The notes: a model not told the origin generated them from the letters alone. A stretch of DNA of 64,000 bases from an uncultured Faecalibaculum sp. (GCF_910588395.1 NZ_CAJUPA010000003.1:40325-104324); one strand, 5' to 3'; positions 16,294 to 24,695 are shown, counted from the first letter of the stretch. Program-made: numbers and translations.

Positions 16294-16360
16294 CGAATCG
16301 AAATAAAATCGAAGAAAAACGAATAACAAAACTTGTGAAACGAAAATTATGTGGTATATT
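16294..16360 (+). promoter_or_regulatory. deoC promoter with phased CGAA repeats
   Basis: CGAA occurs at 16294, 16299, 16310, 16320 and 16341. The spacing of 16299, 16310, 16320 and 16341 is close to one or two helical turns, so all would face the same side of the DNA. They surround a -35 TTGTGA (16333-16338) and lead to a -10 TATATT (16355-16360), spacer 16 bp. This is the expected form of a DeoR-family direct-repeat operator. Confidence 0.6.
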
Positions 16361-16422
16361 TTGGGTGTGGAGGAAAGGGAAACGGAACAAAACGAAAAAA
16401 CACGCTTCCCAAAGAGAAAAAC

Positions 16423-17160
16423 ATGAAACATCTGGAGAAAAAAGCTGCGGACATGACTGTAAAAGAACTGGCTTCCTATATCGATTATTCCGTCCTGAAA
16501 CCGGAATTCACCGAAGAGGAAATCATCGCCCTGACCAAAGACGGTGCAGAACTTGGCTGTGCGACAATCTGCATCAATCCGGGTTATATGGAGTTGTGTG
16601 CGCCCTATGTAGAAGGAACGGACACCATGCTGTGCCCTGTCTGCGATTTTCCTTTCGGCACCAGCAGTACTGCATCCAAAGTGCAGCAGATCGAGCAGGT
16701 TGCAAAATACGATACAGTGAAGGAAGTGGATATTGTGGCCAACTTCGGTGAAATCCGCTCCGGCAACTGGGACAAAGTTCTGGAAGACATCAAAGCCTGT
16801 GTCAAGGCAGCTCACAGATATGGCCGGGAAATCAAGGTCATCTTTGAAACGGATGCCCTGAACGAGGAACAGATCCGCAGAATGTGCCAGGTGTGCATGG
16901 AAGCCGGTGCCGATTTCGTCAAGACCAGCACAGGATTCCTCACCGGGCATGAAGCTCACGGAGCCACGCCGGAGGTGATCGCCATCATGCAGGAGGAATG
17001 CGGTGACAAGTGCAAAGTGAAAGGATCCGGCTGCATCCGGACCCGCGGGCACTTCCTGCAGCTGATTGATATGGGCATTGACCGCATGGGTGTCGGGTAC
17101 CGCTCCGTGCCGGTTGTACTGGGACTGGATAAAGCGGCTCCCTCCGCTGACAGCTATTGA
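16423..17160 (+). CDS. deoC: deoxyribose-phosphate aldolase
   Basis: A 245-residue class I aldolase that splits 2-deoxy-D-ribose-5-phosphate into glyceraldehyde-3-phosphate and acetaldehyde, allowing growth on deoxynucleosides. It shows the N-terminal ELASYIDYSVLKPEFTEEEI, the substrate strand VCDFPFGTSSTASK, the acid-base region EVDIVANFGEIRSG, the Schiff-base lysine in FVKTSTGF and the second lysine in VKGSGCIRT. The ATG at 16423 gives the usual length; an in-frame ATG at 16351 lies on the -10 and is excluded. No other nucleoside genes (phosphorylase, permease, phosphopentomutase) are in the window, so the pathway is scattered. Confidence 0.96.
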   Translation: MKHLEKKAADMTVKELASYIDYSVLKPEFTEEEIIALTKDGAELGCATICINPGYMELCAPYVEGTDTMLCPVCDFPFGTSSTASKVQQIEQVAKYDTVKEVDIVANFGEIRSGNWDKVLEDIKACVKAAHRYGREIKVIFETDALNEEQIRRMCQVCMEAGADFVKTSTGFLTGHEAHGATPEVIAIMQEECGDKCKVKGSGCIRTRGHFLQLIDMGIDRMGVGYRSVPVVLGLDKAAPSADSY

Positions 17161-17243
17161 TCAGCAGCCGCCTCTGATTCCCGGCAGAGTATCTGATAAC
17201 CGTTCCTGGCAGTCAGACACCATGATTCCCTGAATATCCTGAC

Positions 17244-17280
17244 CATCCCCCGGATTCCTGAACTCCCGGGGGATGTTTCT
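17244..17280 (+). terminator. deoC terminator
   Basis: CATCCCCCGG (17244-17253) pairs with CCGGGGGATG (17266-17275), followed by TTTCT. It lies 84 bases after the deoC stop. Confidence 0.65.
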
Positions 17281-17297
17281 GATTGCAGACAAATGCA

Positions 17298-17334
17298 TAA
17301 AACAGGCCGAAGTTTCTTCAGCGGCTTCAGCCTG
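17298..17334 (-). terminator. terminator of the cellulase gene
   Basis: On the minus strand ACAGGCTGAAG pairs with CTTCGGCCTGT (one G-U pair), followed by TTTTAT. It lies about 110 bases beyond the stop of the minus-strand GH5 gene. Confidence 0.7.
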
Positions 17335-17441
17335 TCATCATTCTGATGTATGCAGCAGCCACCGGCATCCAAAGGGAAACCCTGAATCGTGGTGCATTCT
17401 CAACCGGAATACGCCCTGCCGCAATCCATCGGCAGCCTGGA

Positions 17442-18869
17442 TCACTGCGGTTTTACAGGTCCATCGCTCTTTGTGATGAATCCGATATCGGAAACAGTCT
17501 GCCCGGGTTCAATCCGGGTATGGTATGGAGCCGGTTTTATCGTGACTGTATTGTCATTGACCGTGATGCTGCCATTCCAGGACTGGTCAATGGCTGCCTC
17601 ACCGGTGAAGGGAAAAGACAGAGCCCAGCCGGATACCGGCTGATCGGTGGTGTTGGTCACAGCCAGGCCAAACTGCGTAAAGGTCAGACCTTCTGACTGC
17701 CAGGTATTGCCTGGTGTCAGCACAGCCTCCAGTCCGTTTTCACCGGATTGAGAGGCTGTTTCTGCAGAGCTGTTCCGGGGTTCTTCAACTTCGTTGTCTG
17801 ATTTCTGTTTCTGACCGGATGCAATGGTGTCCTTTCCCGTATATGCCCAACGAAGCCATTGTCCCCATTCGGTGAGATCGGAGAGGGAAGGATGTTCAGG
17901 ATTGGTGCCGGGCTTGAAAATGGAACTGCTTTCCTCTTTGTCGCTGATGGCCCAGGCTATTCGGGAAATTCCATCCTGATTCAGCAGGCTGATCCACTCC
18001 CTGCCGGACTGCGTGTCCAGGGTGCCATTGCCGGAGGCTTCGGTGATGCCGAATTCCGAGACAAACATCGGCAGTTCGGCTTTGCGGGCAGTTTCGAGAT
18101 CCTTTCGCTGCTGGTCTTTGTGCGTGGCAGCGTAGAAATGGACGGTATACATGGCATTGCCGGCGTTCTCCAGCAGGTCGGCGGCGGCTTCTGTTTCCTG
18201 CTGGCACCATTGGGGTGTTCCAACCAGAATCAGTGCCTCCGAGTCATTGCGCCGGATCGCCTGTATGGCTGTTTCGGCGTAGGACTTTACGGATGCCCAG
18301 GTGACGTCTGCTCCATTGGGCTCATTGCAGATTTCATAGATGACAGCCGGGTTGCCTGCGTATCTGGCAGACATCTCCCGGAAGAATTCCACTGCCTGCT
18401 GCTGGTGCTGGGCGGGGTTGCCATCGGACAGGATATGCCAGTCGATGATGACATACTGCCCGGCAGCCTGTGCAGCCTGGACTCCTTTGTCAATCAGCTC
18501 CTTGAGCTGTTCCTGATTTCCACCTGTGCAGTATCCCTGACTGTCTGCTGTATACATGGCCAGGCGGATGACCTGAGAACCCATCTCATCTTTCAGGAAC
18601 TGAAAGCAGGACTCGTTGACAAATTCCGGTTTCCAGGCGATTCCGAAGGTGCTGTACCCCTGGAGAACAACTGGATTGTTCTGATCGTCCATGAGCTGGT
18701 CTCCCTCCACGTGGAGGGCACGAAGACTTTCCGGTTCCTGGCTGCCGGACTCAGAAGCGGGGCTGCTCTGTACGCTGTCCGGGGTCTGTGCAGCGGGACT
18801 GGTCCGGGATGTGCAGGCGCTCAGACCGAGAGCAAAGATCAAAGGGATGAAGGAGGGTGACTGTCTCAT
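17442..18869 (-). CDS. GH5 cellulase lipoprotein with C-terminal CBM2
   Basis: A 475-residue secreted enzyme. The signal peptide ends in lipobox LSAC (Cys19), so it is anchored outside the membrane. A Ser/Pro/Glu-rich linker leads to a GH5 endoglucanase domain (about residues 50-345) with LQGYSTFGIAWK, VIIDWHILSDG, the acid-base Glu183 in EICNEPNG and the nucleophile Glu272 in FVSEFGITE. After a second acidic linker, residues 381-472 form a CBM2-type cellulose-binding module (NTWQSEGLTFTQFGLAVTN, QPVSGWALSF, YHTRIEPGQTV). The closest GH5 type appears to be subfamily 2. It could feed cello-oligosaccharides to the beta-glucoside system at 36-38 kb, but the genes are not linked. Confidence 0.92.
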   Translation of the reverse strand: MRQSPSFIPLIFALGLSACTSRTSPAAQTPDSVQSSPASESGSQEPESLRALHVEGDQLMDDQNNPVVLQGYSTFGIAWKPEFVNESCFQFLKDEMGSQVIRLAMYTADSQGYCTGGNQEQLKELIDKGVQAAQAAGQYVIIDWHILSDGNPAQHQQQAVEFFREMSARYAGNPAVIYEICNEPNGADVTWASVKSYAETAIQAIRRNDSEALILVGTPQWCQQETEAAADLLENAGNAMYTVHFYAATHKDQQRKDLETARKAELPMFVSEFGITEASGNGTLDTQSGREWISLLNQDGISRIAWAISDKEESSSIFKPGTNPEHPSLSDLTEWGQWLRWAYTGKDTIASGQKQKSDNEVEEPRNSSAETASQSGENGLEAVLTPGNTWQSEGLTFTQFGLAVTNTTDQPVSGWALSFPFTGEAAIDQSWNGSITVNDNTVTIKPAPYHTRIEPGQTVSDIGFITKSDGPVKPQ

Positions 18870-19050
18870 GGGATCCTTTCTGCGGCGCAGCTGCTGCCGT
18901 CCGGATTATTGTATCCGGGTTCTGATGAAATGGAAGACACATCCGCATCAATCTGTGTCTGAAGTGAGTGGAAGCTTCCGGCTGAAAAGTGCTGTGGCAA
19001 ATCTTCGTGTTACGATGAGACAGAGAAAACGCAGATGAGGAGGGATGTCC

Positions 19051-19536
19051 ATGAAACGCAGTCTGCGGAATGTGGCTCTTTTTGCGATTCTGATTCTGGC
19101 TGGATGCAGCGGGGCACAGTCCGCCAAACCCGGACAGAATCCGGAAACACAGACAGATGCAGCAGGAGACGGATACGCCGGAACAGAATCCGGATCGTCC
19201 CTGTCAAAAGATGCTGCCGGAGATGCACTGGAGGTGGATGACATTCTCAGCCAGGGACAGGATCTGCTGAATCAGACAGTGACTGTCATCGGGCAGACAC
19301 CCATGTCCACCATAGGCGATGAGAACGGAGTCCCCATCGGGTTTTATTACCAGCGGGGGAAACCGGCGGATCAGGACCACCGGATCCGGATTGAAATCCC
19401 GGCGGATACCCCCGGCAATGCGGTGGTCATGGTTTCCGGGAGAGTGGACCGTGACCAGTCCGGCTATATTCTGCGGGACACCAGCACCGAAGAAGTCCTG
19501 GAAGTCTGTGACGAAGCCGGAGGATGCCCGGGCTGA
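19051..19536 (+). CDS. small lipoprotein with OB-fold-like domain
   Basis: A 161-residue lipoprotein. The start at 19051 is preferred over 19045 because AGGAGG (19038-19043) is seven bases from the former and one from the latter. The signal peptide ends in LAGC (Cys19), followed by a low-complexity Gly/Ser/Thr/Gln linker to about residue 65. The rest resembles the tRNA_anti-like/OB-fold domains of Gram-positive lipoproteins: VDDILSQGQDLLNQTVTVIG, then VVMVSGRVDRDQSGYIL. A similar module (QVLNNPAKYNGQTIVVQG) is present in the convergent lipoprotein at 19629-20729. The role at the cell surface is unknown. Confidence 0.7.
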   Translation: MKRSLRNVALFAILILAGCSGAQSAKPGQNPETQTDAAGDGYAGTESGSSLSKDAAGDALEVDDILSQGQDLLNQTVTVIGQTPMSTIGDENGVPIGFYYQRGKPADQDHRIRIEIPADTPGNAVVMVSGRVDRDQSGYILRDTSTEEVLEVCDEAGGCPG

Positions 19537-19564
19537 GCCTGATGGAAAACTGGACAATACAGAA

Positions 19565-19597
19565 AACACCCGGCGAAGGTATGATCCGCCGGGTGTT
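19565..19597. terminator. terminator between two convergent lipoprotein genes
   Basis: AACACCCGGCG (19565-19575) pairs with CGCCGGGTGTT (19587-19597). The minus strand continues TTCTGT, so it works best for the gene ending at 19629. Confidence 0.7.
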
Positions 19598-19628
19598 GTG
19601 CTGTCGGGAGACAGCTGGAGCCGCATCC

Positions 19629-20729
19629 TCAGTCAGCGTAGCCGTACTGAATGGTTTTCGTGTCGCCCACAGCCACCGAGCATGTTTTGCCGCTGTAAGC
19701 CTTGTAGGAGATCCAGGTGTATCCGTCTTTTTCGTAGACTTTGCTGTATTTCACGCTGTCTCCCCTGTTGAAGTATTTTCCGCTTTCTTTGGAGCTCAGA
19801 CCATCGGTTCCGTACCGGATCCGGACTCTGTCCACTGTGAAGTGGAATGTGCCTGATTTCGGAAGAGTGGAGACCGGTTTGTCTGTGGCGCTGCTGTCTG
19901 CACCGCTGGGTCCGGTCTGTTCTGCGCTGGTCACATCCAGTGTCCAGATACCGTTTGCGCCCTGCCGGATCACACCGGTAAGCTTCGCGTCACAGCCGCC
20001 GAATCCGAAATCTGTGTTCCCGGACAGATACAGGCGTGAAGATGTGTCGCCGGCAGCGGGATACATGACCATGACCTGGTTCCCGTCAGGATCGGTCACA
20101 GTTGTCTGTGGCAGAGAGCCCTGTACAACGATGGTCTGTCCGTTGTATTTTGCCGGATTGTTCAGAACCTGTTTGACTGTAAGGACAGCCGGGGCTGTGG
20201 TCTGGGCACCTGTATTCTGGGAACCGCTGCTGTCCTGGCTGCCGCTGTTGTCCGCGGGAGCCTGTGCCGGTGCTTCGGCCGCAGGCTGCTGGTTCTGTAC
20301 TCCTGGGTCTGCGTAAACGGTCCCGCTGTCTGCCGGAGCCTGATCTGCGGCTGCCTGATCCTGGCTTTCCACATCCACGATTTCCAGCGTCAGGGTATTG
20401 CTGGTGATTTTGTCCTTTTTGGCCTGAATGGTGTAATTGCCGGCAGTGTCTGCCTTGAACTTCGCATTGCTGCCATCCATGGTGAGAGTTCCGCCGCTGA
20501 CTTCAAAATCCTGCGAAGTCAGCGAGATTCCTGCCGGTGTGGTTTTGATGGTGATGGAAACCTCTTCACCGGTTTTTGCTGTGTGGAATTCGGAAGTCAG
20601 CGCAATGGCTGACAGCGTTGTATTGTCTTTTTCTGTTTCTGCCGGCTTGTCCTGTCCGGGGGTGCAGGCTGTACAGCCTGCAAGGCCGATCATGGCAGAA
20701 GCCAGAAGGGCGAATGATATTCGATTCAT
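19629..20729 (-). CDS. multidomain surface lipoprotein with SH3b cell-wall-binding domain
   Basis: A 366-residue lipoprotein. The signal peptide ends in LAGC (Cys19), with a further Cys three residues on. Residues 35-115 form an Ig/Big-like beta domain (EEVSITIKTTPAGISLTSQD). A Gln/Ala/Pro/Ser-rich linker covers about 120-180. Residues 182-270 resemble an OB-fold (VLTVKQVLNNPAKYNGQTIV). The last 75 residues are an SH3b domain of the SH3_5 type seen in lysostaphin-like wall-binding proteins: VDRVRIRYGTDGLSSKESGK, YFNRGDSVKY, DGYTWISYKAYSGK. No catalytic domain is present, so it probably bridges membrane and peptidoglycan or acts as a sensor. Confidence 0.75.
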   Translation of the reverse strand: MNRISFALLASAMIGLAGCTACTPGQDKPAETEKDNTTLSAIALTSEFHTAKTGEEVSITIKTTPAGISLTSQDFEVSGGTLTMDGSNAKFKADTAGNYTIQAKKDKITSNTLTLEIVDVESQDQAAADQAPADSGTVYADPGVQNQQPAAEAPAQAPADNSGSQDSSGSQNTGAQTTAPAVLTVKQVLNNPAKYNGQTIVVQGSLPQTTVTDPDGNQVMVMYPAAGDTSSRLYLSGNTDFGFGGCDAKLTGVIRQGANGIWTLDVTSAEQTGPSGADSSATDKPVSTLPKSGTFHFTVDRVRIRYGTDGLSSKESGKYFNRGDSVKYSKVYEKDGYTWISYKAYSGKTCSVAVGDTKTIQYGYAD

Positions 20730-20862
20730 GGTTAAGGTCCTCCAGCATTATTTTAAGGAAAAGTCCCGCATTTTTCATCCTGCAGGAGTCAATTCGGGAG
20801 AATCCGGCACCAGTCGCCGGAAATCTGCGGCAGAAACAGGAGCAAAGCGGATCAATGCAAAA

Positions 20863-20889
20863 GCTCCCCGACAAATCAGATCGGGGAGC
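20863..20889 (-). terminator. terminator of the small membrane protein gene
   Basis: GCTCCCCGA (20863-20871) pairs with TCGGGGAGC (20881-20889). On the minus strand it is followed by TTTTGC. Confidence 0.75.
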
Positions 20890-20893
20890 CGGT

Positions 20894-21088
20894 TCATTTC
20901 TTTTTCCCGGTGAACAGGATATAGGCTCCGTAGCAGGCACAGAACACCACGGCCAGAATGAGGCAGATCTTGACGATTCCCTTGAAAATCTTCCAGATGA
21001 TCGGAAGCAGAATCACAGCGAGAATGATTGCGCCGATGGCGAATACGTAGGCGTATCCCGGCGTCTGACTGTTGTTTTGATTGTTCAT
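20894..21088 (-). CDS. small two-helix membrane protein
   Basis: A 64-residue protein beginning MNNQNNSQTPGYAYVFAIGA, with two adjacent hydrophobic segments (about residues 13-33 and 39-60) separated by WKIFKG, and a basic tail GKKK. The frame continues upstream to 21301, but that part overlaps the terminator of the next gene and is not coding-like. No family was recognised. A clear terminator follows it, and the ATP-binding gene upstream on the same strand has its own terminator, so it is a separate transcript. Confidence 0.55.
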   Translation of the reverse strand: MNNQNNSQTPGYAYVFAIGAIILAVILLPIIWKIFKGIVKICLILAVVFCACYGAYILFTGKKK

Positions 21089-21166
21089 ACAGCCAGTGTA
21101 GCATCTCTTTCTTAAGAAAATCAGAATTCTGCTGTCTGATGCAGAGGTATCCACACTTGAGGTTCC

Positions 21167-21193
21167 GCAAAAAAGCTCCGGATCACCGGAGCT
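21167..21193 (-). terminator. msmK terminator
   Basis: AGCTCCGG (21174-21181) pairs with CCGGAGCT (21186-21193), loop ATCA. The minus strand continues with TTTTTT. Confidence 0.85.
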
Positions 21194-21227
21194 CTGGTCA
21201 ACAGTTTTACTGGATGACAGCGAATGA

Positions 21228-22337
21228 TTATTCGACTGCTTTTCCGGTCTCGTTGTCAAATACGTGGATCTTGGCAGGGTTGAAGGAGAGTTCCACCACA
21301 TCTCCCACCTGGGTTCCGGATTCCGGATCCACCCGGGCAGTCAGCTGTGCCCCGTTGAAATCTGTATACAGATAGATTTCTGCACCCAGGTTCTCCCGGA
21401 CAGCCACTTTTGCCTTCGCTTTGGAATCTTTGTACAGCTCCAGGTGCTCCGGTGTGTCATACAGATCCTCCGGACGCACGCCAATGGTCACTTCCTTGCC
21501 CATGTAGCCGTTGTTCTTCAGCACCTTGCCTTTGGCAGGATCGATCGCGATATCCGTGTCTCCCACCCGGACAGCCACTTTGCCGTTCTTTTCGGTGACC
21601 ACGCCATCCAGGAAGTTCATCTGGGGAGACCCGATGAAGCCGGCTACGAATTTGTTGGCTGGGTGATCGTACAGGTACTGCGGCGTGTCGATCTGCTGCA
21701 CTTCGCCGTCGCTCATGACCACGATCCGGTCACCCAGTGTCATGGCCTCGGTCTGGTCGTGGGTTACATAGATCATCGTGGCGCCCAGTCTTTCATGCAG
21801 ACGGGAGATCTCCACACGCATCTGTCCACGCAGCTTGGCATCCAGGTTGGACAGAGGTTCGTCCAGCAGCAGGACCTTGGGATCCCGCACGATGGCACGG
21901 CCCATGGCCACACGCTGTCTCTGACCACCGGACAGAGCCTTGGGCTTGCGGTCCAGCAGTTTTTCCAGATCCAGAGTCCGGGCAGCCTGTGCCACCCGTT
22001 TGTCGATTTCATCCTGGGACATCTTGCGGATCTTCAGGGGGAATTCCATGTTTTCCTTCACCGTCATGTGGGGATACAGAGCATAGTTCTGGAAGACCAT
22101 GGCGATATCCCGGTCCTTGGGTTCCACATCATTGACGCGGTTGCCGTCAATGAGCAGGTCACCGTCGGTGATGTCTTCCAGACCGGCGATCATGCGCATG
22201 GTCGTGGACTTTCCGCAGCCGGAAGGTCCGACAAAAATGACAAATTCTCCGTCCTTGACATCCAGATTAAAGTCTTTTACCGCCTGAAAACCATTGGGAT
22301 AGACTTTTTTGATGTTCTTCAATGTTACTTCTGACAT
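21228..22337 (-). CDS. msmK: ABC transporter ATP-binding protein, multiple-sugar importer type (MsmK/UgpC)
   Basis: A 369-residue CUT1-family ATPase: Walker A GPSGCGKST near residue 37, Q-loop FQNYALYP, signature LSGGQRQRVAMGRAI, Walker B VLLLDEPLSNLDA, H-loop YVTHD, and a C-terminal regulatory OB domain with IGVRPEDLY. AAGGAG six bases before the ATG at 22337 sets the start; a longer frame to 22451 lies in the promoter. No permease or binding-protein genes are adjacent. Orphan MsmK-type ATPases in Bacillota commonly energise several sugar importers encoded elsewhere, and this is probably such a shared subunit. A cre-like site and a TATAAT box lie in front. Confidence 0.93.
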   Translation of the reverse strand: MSEVTLKNIKKVYPNGFQAVKDFNLDVKDGEFVIFVGPSGCGKSTTMRMIAGLEDITDGDLLIDGNRVNDVEPKDRDIAMVFQNYALYPHMTVKENMEFPLKIRKMSQDEIDKRVAQAARTLDLEKLLDRKPKALSGGQRQRVAMGRAIVRDPKVLLLDEPLSNLDAKLRGQMRVEISRLHERLGATMIYVTHDQTEAMTLGDRIVVMSDGEVQQIDTPQYLYDHPANKFVAGFIGSPQMNFLDGVVTEKNGKVAVRVGDTDIAIDPAKGKVLKNNGYMGKEVTIGVRPEDLYDTPEHLELYKDSKAKAKVAVRENLGAEIYLYTDFNGAQLTARVDPESGTQVGDVVELSFNPAKIHVFDNETGKAVE

Positions 22338-22396
22338 ATGATTCTCCTTCACTACCATCGAAAGCATTTCCGGCTTCAGAACATGGCTGAGGTCAA

Positions 22397-22427
22397 TGAA
22401 AATGCTTACAACACCATTCCCATTATA
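22397..22427 (-). promoter_or_regulatory. msmK -10 box and cre-like catabolite site
   Basis: On the minus strand TATAAT lies at 22427-22422, and TGTAAGCATTTTCA at 22410-22397 matches the CcpA cre consensus TGWAANCGNTNWCA with one mismatch. The cre-like site lies about where transcription would start or just after, a position that would allow CcpA to block expression. Confidence 0.55.
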
Positions 22428-22566
22428 GGACAACTTCAGTGTTAATTGCACACAGGTCAGGAATGAAATATCATTTTTTTACAAATTGTGGCAAATTGCG
22501 GCATACTGACCCGGAATAATCGGAAGAATCATTGTGTTAAAAGCTATAATGATATAACATATAATC

Positions 22567-23454
22567 ATGAAAACCAGTATCATCACGGATCAGATTACCC
22601 AGAATCTGTCCATTGCTTCTCTGACAGCCCGGGACCATGGGCTGAAGCATGTTGAATTGCACGGACTCGACGGGAAAAGCGTGGAATGCCTGAGCGAGGC
22701 GGAAGCCAGGGAGGCAAAAGCCTGTCTGGATGAAGCAGGATTGACAGTGGCAAGTCTGGCATCCACGATTTTCTTCATGTGCCCGCTGTACGACGACTAT
22801 GAGATCTCTCTGTTCAAACCGGAATTCGCGGTATTCCGGGGTAATATCCGGGACCATCTGGATCAGCTGAAACATGTCTGCGATCTGGCGGATATATTCG
22901 GATGCAATGTGATCCGGGTCTTTCCTTTCCGCTATCCGGACAATCAGCCAGGGAAACTGGGCGGAACGGAGGAAGACCTGAATCGGATCGCGTCTGTCAT
23001 GAAAGAAGCAGCGGACATTGCCCGGGATCATGGAAAAATCCTGGCTCTGGAAAACTGCCCGTATTCCCATCTGCCCAAAGGCCGCATGACCCGGGAGATT
23101 GTGCGCAGAGTGAATTCCCCTTCACTCAAAATGCTCTGGGACCCGGGCAACAGCTATCGGGCGGAAGTCACACAGGTGCCGGAACAATGGCTGAACACAA
23201 CACTGGAAGAAGAATTTCAGGAAGTGAAGGACGACATCTGTCATATTCACCTGAAAAACTATCACCTCGATCTGGCGCTGGCAAAGCCTTTTGTCCACAC
23301 CGGTATGCTGGAGGGGGATATTGATTACATCAGCCTGCTGCCCCGGATCGCCGCACTGGATGTGACCGTTTCCCTGGAACCGGAACTGGATCCGGATACC
23401 TGCGTGAAGGAGATCGATGTCCTGTCCGGATGCGTCCGGGACATGAATCTGTAA
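22567..23454 (+). CDS. sugar phosphate isomerase/epimerase (xylose isomerase-like TIM barrel)
   Basis: A 295-residue protein of the AP-endonuclease-2/xylose-isomerase-like superfamily. It shows HVELHGLDGK early, VIRVFPFRYPD, the metal Glu in ILALENCPYSH, then LKMLWDPGNSYRA, ICHIHLKNYH and VSLEPELDPD, supplying Glu, Asp, His and Glu in the usual metal positions. Such proteins isomerise or epimerise sugars or inositol derivatives; the substrate is unknown. No ribosome binding site precedes the ATG. TATAAT boxes at 22545 and 22560 put the transcript start within about ten bases of, or at, the start codon. It is closed by its own terminator. Confidence 0.82.
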   Translation: MKTSIITDQITQNLSIASLTARDHGLKHVELHGLDGKSVECLSEAEAREAKACLDEAGLTVASLASTIFFMCPLYDDYEISLFKPEFAVFRGNIRDHLDQLKHVCDLADIFGCNVIRVFPFRYPDNQPGKLGGTEEDLNRIASVMKEAADIARDHGKILALENCPYSHLPKGRMTREIVRRVNSPSLKMLWDPGNSYRAEVTQVPEQWLNTTLEEEFQEVKDDICHIHLKNYHLDLALAKPFVHTGMLEGDIDYISLLPRIAALDVTVSLEPELDPDTCVKEIDVLSGCVRDMNL

Positions 23455-23478
23455 AGCCTGTGAGCTGTGAGCGGATAT

Positions 23479-23505
23479 GAGGAGGAGACTGCCTCCTCTG
23501 TTTTT
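23479..23505 (+). terminator. terminator of the isomerase gene
   Basis: GAGGAGG (23479-23485) pairs with CCTCCTC (23492-23498), followed by TGTTTTTG. Confidence 0.8.
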
Positions 23506-23526
23506 GTATCTGCAGAAGGAATCACT

Positions 23527-23549
23527 GTTCTGAAAGATTCTTTCAGAAC
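23527..23549. promoter_or_regulatory. perfect 10-bp inverted repeat upstream of ilvE
   Basis: GTTCTGAAAG (23527-23536), spacer ATT, CTTTCAGAAC (23540-23549), 75 bases before the ilvE start. A second, longer-range pair ACTGAAAA (23548-23555) and TTTTCAGT lies between it and the ribosome binding site. No T-run follows, so it is more likely an operator or leader structure than a terminator. Confidence 0.45.
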
Positions 23550-23624
23550 TGAAAAACGCATTGAAAAAAATCTGAGGCGGTGCTAACTTTTCAGTATTGA
23601 GAATCAAGGAAAGAAGGAACAATC

Positions 23625-24695
23625 ATGGATATCCGTTTTGAAGAAGCCGCGTCGCTGAAGGACAAACCCCAGGGACCTCTTGGATTCGGCAAACTCTATA
23701 CCGACTATATGTATGTGGCGGAATACGATAAAAACAAAGGCGGCTGGTGGGACCAGGCGATTGTCCCCTTCGGACCCATCGAAATGTCTCCGGCCAGCAT
23801 GGTCCTGCATTACGCCCAGGAAACCTTCGAGGGTCTGAAAGCCTACCGCACCAAAGACGGCGCCATTCAGCTGTTCCGCCCGGAAATGAATGCCAGGCGG
23901 TTCATCAACTCCAATGAACGCATGAGCATGCCGGCGGTTCCGGAAGACATGTTTGTGAATGCCGTCCGCGCTCTGGTGGAAAAGGAAGCGGACTGGGTTC
24001 CTTCCGGAGATGGAGAATCGCTGTACATTCGCCCCTATATGTTTGCCACTGAGGAAGGCGTGGGCGTGCATCCTTCCGCAAAATACAAATTCATCATCAT
24101 CGCATCACCCTCCGGCGCTTATTACGCTTCCGGGGTCAATCCGGTGAAAATCTGGGTGGAGGATGAATACATCCGGGCAGCTCCGGGCGGCACCGGGTTC
24201 ACCAAATGCGGCGGCAACTATGCCGGCAGTCTGAAAGCCCAGGAAAAAGCGGAAGCTGCCGGGTATGATCAGGTGCTGTGGCTGGATGGTGTCAACCGGA
24301 AATACGTGGAAGAGGTAGGGTCCATGAACGTAATGTTCCTGATTGACGGCAAAGTCGTGACAGCACCCACCGATGGCACAGTGCTTCCGGGCGTAACCCG
24401 GGATTCCATTCTCCATCTGCTCCGGGAATGGGGCTATGAAGTGGAAGAACGGCACATGGCCATTGACGAACTCATGGCAGCAGCCAGAGACGGAAAGCTT
24501 CAGGAAGCCTGGGGAACAGGAACGGCAGCTGTCATTTCGCCCATTGGCGAACTGTGCTACAAGGGAGAGAAGCACCAGATCAATGGATTCAAAACCGGAG
24601 ATCTGACGCAGAAACTCTACGATACGCTCACCGGCATTCAGTGGGGAGAACTGGAAGATCCCTATGGCTGGACACAGACGGTAACGGAAGACTGA
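23625..24695 (+). CDS. ilvE: branched-chain-amino-acid aminotransferase
   Basis: A 356-residue fold-type IV PLP enzyme that exchanges the amino group between glutamate and Leu, Ile or Val. It carries VLHYAQETFEGLKAYR, LFRPEMNARRF, YIRPYMFATE, the PLP lysine in CGGNYAGSLKAQ and EVGSMNVMFL. The length fits the type-II (BCAT2-like) group common in Bacillota. AAGGA seven bases before the ATG sets the start. Other branched-chain genes are not adjacent, so the enzyme may serve degradation as well as synthesis. Upstream there is an inverted-repeat leader but no T-box specifier or GGGTGG-type element. Confidence 0.95.
   Translation: MDIRFEEAASLKDKPQGPLGFGKLYTDYMYVAEYDKNKGGWWDQAIVPFGPIEMSPASMVLHYAQETFEGLKAYRTKDGAIQLFRPEMNARRFINSNERMSMPAVPEDMFVNAVRALVEKEADWVPSGDGESLYIRPYMFATEEGVGVHPSAKYKFIIIASPSGAYYASGVNPVKIWVEDEYIRAAPGGTGFTKCGGNYAGSLKAQEKAEAAGYDQVLWLDGVNRKYVEEVGSMNVMFLIDGKVVTAPTDGTVLPGVTRDSILHLLREWGYEVEERHMAIDELMAAARDGKLQEAWGTGTAAVISPIGELCYKGEKHQINGFKTGDLTQKLYDTLTGIQWGELEDPYGWTQTVTED

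Noticed and set aside
23455..23624. T-box leader for ilvE
   Set aside because: No specifier loop, no conserved T-box sequence and no terminator before the gene; only inverted repeats are seen.
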